Part shown: in pieces, positions 13,172 to 16,839 of the stretch | Numbering within the stretch: position 1 is the first letter of the stretch | Layout of the letters: each line of letters starts with the position of its first letter | Source: an uncultured Solirubrobacteraceae bacterium | Lineage (GTDB): Bacteria; Actinomycetota; Thermoleophilia; Solirubrobacterales; Solirubrobacteraceae | Assembly: GCA_902806215.1 (NCBI GenBank) | Contig: CADCVT010000276.1 | Location: 1-16,839 of the forward strand | Direction of reading: 5' to 3' | DNA: 16,839 nt | Translations under genes and position numbers: made by a program | Notes under the pieces: generated by a model | What the model saw: only the letters and a program-made list of their open reading frames with translations | Told to the model about the DNA's origin: nothing | Databases searched by the model: none

Positions 13172-14118
13172 GGATCGCCACCCGCGGCAGCGCGCTCGCG
13201 CTGGCGCAGGCTCGCTGGGTCGCCGACCAGCTCGACGCTCGGACGTCGCTCGTGGAGATCGTGACGTCGGGCGACCTCCGTCGTGACGTCGACGACAAGC
13301 GCGAGTGGATCCTCGAGCTCGAGGAGGCGCTGCTGCGCGGCGATGCCGACCTCGCGGTGCACTCGGCCAAGGACGTGCCGGTGGAGATCGCGGCCGGGCT
13401 GTCGCTGGTGGCGTCGCCCGTCCGCGCGGACCCGCGCGACGTGCTCGTCGGCGCGTCGTCGCTGGATGCGCTGCCGTCCGGTGCGCGGGTCGGGACGTCG
13501 TCGCTGCGGCGCGAGGCGCAGCTCCGCGCTCTGCGGCCGGATCTCTCGGTCGTCGAGCTGCGCGGGAACGTCGACACGCGGCTGCGCAAGCTCGCCGATG
13601 GCGAGGCGGACGCGATCGTGCTGGCGGCGGCGGGCTTGGAGCGGCTCGGTCGCTCTGACGAGGCCTCCGCGTACCTCGATTCGATGGTGCCGGCCGCGGG
13701 GCAGGGCACGCTGGTGATCGAGGCACGGACGGACAACAGCGCCGTGACGGAGGTGATCGAATCGCTCCGGGACCCCCGCGCGGAGGAGGCTCTTCTGGCC
13801 GAGCGAGCTGTGGTCGCGACGCTCGGCGCCGACTGCAAGAGCGCGGTCGGCGTCCATGCGACCCACACCGCGCCCCAGGGGGAGCTCCTCGAGGCCGCGG
13901 ACACCACGTCCTCGCTGATCGTCGTCAGGGCCTGGGTCGGCACGCGAGACGGCTCCGCCTGGCTCAGCGATGAGCTCGCGGGTGCTGACCCCGTTGAGGT
14001 GGGCAACGAGGTCGGTCGCAGGCTGCTGAGCGCAGGCGCCAGAGATCTTCTCGACGCCGAGGAGGCCGCAGTCGCGCCGCCGGCGCGCGACGGCGCGTCT
14101 CCGGGACCGGACGCGTGA
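13168..14118 (+). CDS. hemC: Hydroxymethylbilane synthase (porphobilinogen deaminase) HemC
   Basis: 316 residues. HemC polymerises four porphobilinogen units into hydroxymethylbilane. Motifs: RIATRGSALALAQ at the N-terminus, the catalytic Asp69 in HSAKDVP, GTSSLRREAQLR (109-120), LRGNVDTRLRKL (131-142) and the Cys223 (GADCKSAVG) that carries the dipyrromethane cofactor. A 20-residue Ala/Pro-rich tail follows domain 3. Codons for about residues 190-306 more often end in A or T (for example ctt, gct, aga) than the first two domains or the neighbouring genes. GTG 13168 and the stop at 14116-14118 form GTGA overlaps with hemA and cobA/hemD. Confidence 0.95.
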   Translation: MRIATRGSALALAQARWVADQLDARTSLVEIVTSGDLRRDVDDKREWILELEEALLRGDADLAVHSAKDVPVEIAAGLSLVASPVRADPRDVLVGASSLDALPSGARVGTSSLRREAQLRALRPDLSVVELRGNVDTRLRKLADGEADAIVLAAAGLERLGRSDEASAYLDSMVPAAGQGTLVIEARTDNSAVTEVIESLRDPRAEEALLAERAVVATLGADCKSAVGVHATHTAPQGELLEAADTTSSLIVVRAWVGTRDGSAWLSDELAGADPVEVGNEVGRRLLSAGARDLLDAEEAAVAPPARDGASPGPDA

Positions 14119-15008
14119 CCGGCTTCGTCTACCTCGTCGGCGCCGGCCCCGGAGACCCGGGGCTGCTGACCGCACGGGCGATCGAGCTCATCGGCCGCGC
14201 CGACGTCGTCCTCTACGACAAGCTCATCCCGCGCGAGGCGCTCGGGTTCGCCCCCGAGGGCGCGGAGCTCGTCGACGTCGGCAAGATCGGCGGCGGCCCG
14301 CAGGTCCCGCAGGAGGAGACCGAGCGGCTCATCGTCGACCACGCGCGGGCCGGCCGCACGGTGGTGCGGCTGAAGGGCGGCGACCCGTTCGTGTTCGGGC
14401 GCGGCGGCGAGGAGGCGCAGCGGCTGCTCGCGGCGCGGATCCCGTTCGAGGTCGTCCCCGGCGTGACGAGCGGCATCGCCGCTCCGGCATACGCGGGCAT
14501 CCCGGTCACGTTCCGCGGCGCCGCGAGCGCGGTGGCGTTCGTGACCGGCCACGAGGACCCGGCGAAGCCCGAGACAGCGATCGACTGGGACGCGCTCGCG
14601 CGGTTCCCGGGGACGCTCGTCTTCTACATGGGCGTGCGGCAGCTGCCGCGGATCGCGGCGAAGCTCATCGACGCCGGGCGTCCCGCCGACCAGCCCGCGG
14701 CGATCGTCGATCGCGGGACGTTCCCCGAGCAGCGGTCGCTGGCCGCGACGCTCGAGGCGCTGCGCGAGCGCGCCGCCGGGGCGGGCATCGGCGCGCCGGC
14801 GATCACCGTGATCGGCGAGGTCGCCGGGCTGCGCGACGAGCTCGGCTGGTTCGAGCGGCGGCCGCTCACCGGCAGGACCGTCGTCGTCACGCGCGCCCGC
14901 GCCCAGGCCAGCGCGCTCGCCGCGCGGCTGCGGGAGTTCGGCGCGCAGGTCGTCGAGGCTCCGGCGATCCGCACCGAACCCCTGCCGGTCACCGTCCCTG
15001 CGATCTAG
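14115..15008 (+). CDS. cobA: Uroporphyrinogen-III C-methyltransferase (SUMT) fused to start of HemD, cut by in-frame TAG
   Basis: 297 residues. Residues 1 to about 250 are a full SUMT: VYLVGAGPGDPGLLTARA (5-22), DVVLYDKLIP, RLKGGDPFVFGRGGEEA (85-101), VVPGVTSGIAAPAYAGIPVT (113-132) and TGHEDP. It methylates uroporphyrinogen III twice with SAM to precorrin-2. The conserved THR motif reads TFR. From about residue 254 (RPLTGRTVVVTRARAQASAL) a HemD uroporphyrinogen-III synthase domain begins, but the frame meets TAG at codon 298. The same frame continues with good HemD sequence, so the ancestral product was a 480-residue bifunctional enzyme. SUMT activity should be intact in the truncated product. 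The GTG start overlaps the hemC stop. Confidence 0.93.
   Translation: MTGFVYLVGAGPGDPGLLTARAIELIGRADVVLYDKLIPREALGFAPEGAELVDVGKIGGGPQVPQEETERLIVDHARAGRTVVRLKGGDPFVFGRGGEEAQRLLAARIPFEVVPGVTSGIAAPAYAGIPVTFRGAASAVAFVTGHEDPAKPETAIDWDALARFPGTLVFYMGVRQLPRIAAKLIDAGRPADQPAAIVDRGTFPEQRSLAATLEALRERAAGAGIGAPAITVIGEVAGLRDELGWFERRPLTGRTVVVTRARAQASALAARLREFGAQVVEAPAIRTEPLPVTVPAI
15006..15008 (+). other. In-frame amber codon interrupting the cobA-hemD fusion
   Basis: TAG stands in VPAI-stop-RYDLICVTS, the frame being unchanged on both sides. From general knowledge of HemD the position is a variable linker residue, and a Ser (TCG), Glu (GAG) or Gln (CAG) codon would become TAG by one substitution. No other disruption is seen in the gene. 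Confidence 0.9.
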
Positions 15009-15026
15009 CGCTACGACCTCATCTGC

Positions 15027-15557
15027 GTGACCTCGCCCAACGGCGCGGACCGGCTGCTCGACGAGGTCCGCGACGCGCGGGCGCTCGCCGGTCCGGTCAT
15101 CGCGGCGATCGGGCCGGGCACCGCGCGGGCGCTGCGCGCCCGCGGCATCGAGGCCGACGTCGTCCCAGAGCGCGCGGTCGCCGAGTCGCTGCTCGAGGCG
15201 CTGCGCGACACCCCGGTGTCGCGCGCGCTCATCGCGCGCGCCGAGGAGGCGCGCGACGCGCTCGACGCCGGGCTGCGCGAGCGCGGCGCCGAGGTCGACG
15301 TCCTCGCGCTCTACCGCACGGTCGCCGCGCCGATCGCCGACGCCCCGCAGTCCGCCGACTACGTGACGTTCACGAGCGCGTCGTCGGTGCGGTCGTTCCT
15401 CGAGTCCGCTCACCTCCCGGACGGAGCCCGCACCGTGTCGATCGGCCCGGCGACGAGCGCCGCGCTCCGCGAGGCCGGTCGAGAGCCCGACGTCGAGGCG
15501 GAGGTCCACACGCCCGACGGGCTCGTCGAGGCGCTGCTCGCCGACGCCGCGGGGTAG
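15027..15557 (+). CDS. hemD: Uroporphyrinogen-III synthase HemD, C-terminal part after the amber codon
   Basis: 176 residues from GTG 15027, in the same frame as the SUMT-HemD gene above. It carries the bulk of HemD: CVTSPNGADRLL, PVIAAIGPGTARALRARGI, LIARAEEARDALDAGLRERG, then ADYVTFTSASSVRSFL and VSIGPATSAALREAGREP. HemD cyclises hydroxymethylbilane with inversion of ring D. Without the roughly 50 residues before the stop, domain 1 of the two-domain fold is incomplete. Function would need readthrough of TAG, complementation between the two pieces, or a sequencing error in the stop. TACGAC lies 9 nt before the GTG, but it also encodes the conserved Tyr-Asp, so it is weak evidence for a separate start. 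Confidence 0.75.
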   Translation: MTSPNGADRLLDEVRDARALAGPVIAAIGPGTARALRARGIEADVVPERAVAESLLEALRDTPVSRALIARAEEARDALDAGLRERGAEVDVLALYRTVAAPIADAPQSADYVTFTSASSVRSFLESAHLPDGARTVSIGPATSAALREAGREPDVEAEVHTPDGLVEALLADAAG

Positions 15558-15560
15558 GGC
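15555..15560 (+). promoter_or_regulatory. Weak -10-like box made from the hemD stop codon
   Basis: TAGGGC, beginning with the hemD TAG, lies 6 nt before GTG 15567. The final base is C rather than T, so this may be chance; co-transcription with the operon is equally possible. Confidence 0.2.
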
Positions 15561-15566
15561 GCGGGT

Positions 15567-15917
15567 GTGCCATCCCGCCGATCGGTCCTCCTCGCCCAGG
15601 GCGTCTACTACGCCGCCACCGGTGTCGCGCCGTTCGTCTCGCGGCGTGCGTTCGAGGCGGTGACCGGGCCGAAGAGCGAGTGGTGGCTCGTGCAGACGGT
15701 CGGCGTCGTCGTCACCGCCGTCGGGGGCGGGCTCATCTCGGCCGCGGCGAACGAGCGCGACACGCCCGAGATCGTCGCGATCGCCGCGGGCACCGCGGTC
15801 GGGCTCGGCGCTATCGACGTCTTCTACGCCGCGAAGGGCCGGATCGCGCGGTCGTACTTCGCCGACGCGGCGATCGAGGCGGCGTTCCTCGCCGCGCTCG
15901 CTACCGCCCGGCGCTGA
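15567..15917 (+). CDS. Small conserved-type membrane protein, unknown function
   Basis: 116 residues with about four hydrophobic segments (roughly 8-24, 42-60, 70-88 and 98-113) linked by short charged loops. The N-terminus QGVYYAATGVAPFVSRRAFEAVTGPK and the later GLGAIDVFYAAKG resemble uncharacterised bacterial membrane proteins I know only as hypothetical. It begins 9 bp after the hemD stop, so it may be the last gene of the operon. GTG 15567 is the first start after that stop. Its 3' end overlaps the convergent GH26-like gene by 17 bp. No role in haem synthesis can be claimed from the sequence. Confidence 0.75.
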   Translation: MPSRRSVLLAQGVYYAATGVAPFVSRRAFEAVTGPKSEWWLVQTVGVVVTAVGGGLISAAANERDTPEIVAIAAGTAVGLGAIDVFYAAKGRIARSYFADAAIEAAFLAALATARR

Positions 15918-16839
15918 ACTCGGTCGCGACGGCGTCGAAGCGCTCGGACCGCATCGCGGCGCGCAGGACGCGGGCGGCGCGCGGGAAGCGCCTCAGGCGG
16001 AACGGGCCAGCGGGGTTCTCGCCCTGGTTGTAGACGAGCATCCGCACGCGGTCGTGCGACCGCACCCACGCGACGAGCCGGCGCGCGAACCCTGCGTCGT
16101 CGCCGCCCCACATCGCGTACTCGCCGAACGCGAACGGCCGGCGCTCGCCTACGGCGAAGCGCCGGTAGAACGGCTCGAGGAAGTGGAAGTTCGGAAAGCG
16201 CGAGTAGAAGCTCGTCGAGACCCAGTCGACGTACGCGCGCCCGGGCCAGAACCGCTCCGGTCGCAGCGCCGCGATCATCGGCGAGCCGCCCGTCATCGGC
16301 GACCACAGGAAGGCGACCTGCGGCCTCGGGAGGTCTCCGCCGGCGCGCAGCGGCGGCAGGCCGAGCGACCGCAGCCGCGCGTCGATCGCGCTCGCGCTCC
16401 CGCCGCGCACGATCGTCACCGTCCGCCGCCACGCCGCCCGGAACCGCGCGGCGCCGTGGTCGGCGCCGCGGGCGCGGCCGTCGCACCCGTGCGACGAGTA
16501 CGCGAGATCGCAGTTGTTCATCTCGGCCAAGAGCCGCAAATAGACCGGCGTGCCGTGCTCGGCCAGTGCGCGGTTGAGCCGCACGAGGTACGCGTCGCCG
16601 TCGCCGCGCGCGATCGCGCCCGGAGAGATGCGGCCCGGCGCGTGCTGGGCGGCGGCGGTGCTGAGGTGGAGCATCACGCGCGTCCGGGCGCCGGCGGAGC
16701 GGTCGAGCGCGTACCCGAACCCGTCGCCCCAGCGGATCCAGTGCTGCCAGACCGCGGTCGCCCGTCCCGTCCGCGCCGTGAAGTCGTCGACCGACCGGCC
16801 CGATGCCACGCCGTGCCAGACCTTCCCCGCGGGTGGCAG
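15901..16839 (-). CDS. GH26-like glycoside hydrolase (beta-mannanase-type fold), N-terminus beyond window
   Basis: 312 residues are visible and the frame stays open to the right edge, so the N-terminus, probably with a signal peptide, lies outside. GTG 16809 could be an internal start only: upstream residues (PPAGKVWHG) read like the beginning of a GH26 fold. Numbering from that GTG, a candidate acid/base Glu96 lies in YLRLLAEMNN (family RxxHEMN), then VAFLWSPM, YVDWVSTSFY and a candidate nucleophile Glu230 in FAFGEYAMWGGD. Such enzymes cleave mannans or related beta-glucans outside the cell; here it could also act on the cell's own polysaccharide. Cys100 and Cys109 may form a disulphide. Family assignment is by motif order, not search. 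Confidence 0.7.
   Translation of the reverse strand: MPPAGKVWHGVASGRSVDDFTARTGRATAVWQHWIRWGDGFGYALDRSAGARTRVMLHLSTAAAQHAPGRISPGAIARGDGDAYLVRLNRALAEHGTPVYLRLLAEMNNCDLAYSSHGCDGRARGADHGAARFRAAWRRTVTIVRGGSASAIDARLRSLGLPPLRAGGDLPRPQVAFLWSPMTGGSPMIAALRPERFWPGRAYVDWVSTSFYSRFPNFHFLEPFYRRFAVGERRPFAFGEYAMWGGDDAGFARRLVAWVRSHDRVRMLVYNQGENPAGPFRLRRFPRAARVLRAAMRSERFDAVATEFSAGR

Noticed and set aside
11717..13726. 669-codon minus-strand open frame opposite hemA and hemC
   Set aside because: Same shadow effect; no recognisable motif and the opposite strand is fully explained.
15006..15008. TAG as pyrrolysine
   Set aside because: No reason to expect Pyl machinery in this kind of organism, and the residue lies in a variable linker where Pyl would have no role.
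15000..15030. Programmed frameshift at the cobA-hemD break
   Set aside because: Both sides are in the same frame; a single TAG, not a frame change, separates them, and no slippery heptamer is evident.
12747..15509. A 920-codon open frame on the minus strand across hemA-hemC-cobA/hemD
   Set aside because: Antisense shadow of high-GC3 genes: Arg/Ala/Asp/Gly-rich low-complexity translation with no domain, while the plus strand carries complete known enzymes.
1..16839. tRNA, rRNA, CRISPR, insertion sequence or att site
   Set aside because: No cloverleaf-like segment, spaced repeat array, transposase or terminal inverted repeats were seen; the only repeats are the short ones listed.

Overview
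The window is very GC-rich, uses GTG starts heavily and strongly favours G or C in third codon positions. Gene content (DUF3352 lipoprotein, MpaB/DUF2236 protein, a cytochrome-c/haem operon, XRE-cupin regulator) fits an actinomycete, most likely Thermoleophilia/Solirubrobacterales (Solirubrobacter, Conexibacter or a relative). That placement is an inference from composition and gene families; no rRNA or other marker is present. I see no mobile element, CRISPR array, tRNA or rRNA.

Layout. (1) 1-1892: two divergent aldehyde-dehydrogenase paralogues. The left one is cut by the window edge. The right one is complete but has lost the catalytic Cys, the general-base Glu and the oxyanion-hole Asn. 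A possible 42-residue ORF lies between them. (2) 1873-3475: azlD-azlC, a branched-chain amino-acid exporter, divergent from an XRE-cupin regulator with only 17 bp between start codons. (3) 3472-6718: a DUF3352-like lipoprotein and an MpaB-family oxygenase on the minus strand, then a divergent multi-pass membrane protein. (4) 6722-7462: a precorrin-2 dehydrogenase/sirohydrochlorin-type enzyme with an unusual Cys-rich N-terminus, followed by a convergent 63-residue two-TM protein. (5) 7753-9607: moaC, an exported protein, and moaB/mogA (molybdenum cofactor). (6) 9594-15557: a tightly packed operon ccmA-ccmB-ccmC-ccmD-hemA-hemC-cobA/hemD, with nearly all junctions being 4-bp start/stop overlaps. 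It couples haem handling for cytochrome c to tetrapyrrole synthesis up to precorrin-2, where the enzyme at 6722 would take over. The cobA/hemD fusion is broken by one in-frame TAG at 15006-15008. (7) 15567-16839: a small membrane protein and a convergent GH26-like glycosidase running off the right edge.

Two features cut across the window. First, many start codons that are not inside operons are preceded by a TAnnnT (-10) box 5-8 nt upstream and no obvious Shine-Dalgarno, suggesting widespread leaderless transcription; in some cases the TA is supplied by the stop codon of the gene before. Second, several conserved enzymes have lost family-signature residues: the ALDH triad, the HemA His, and the CcmC WWD motif.

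The main items worth following up are the catalytically dead ALDH beside its paralogue, the amber codon in the only cobA/hemD gene seen here, the Cys-rich precorrin-2 dehydrogenase, and the leaderless-promoter pattern.
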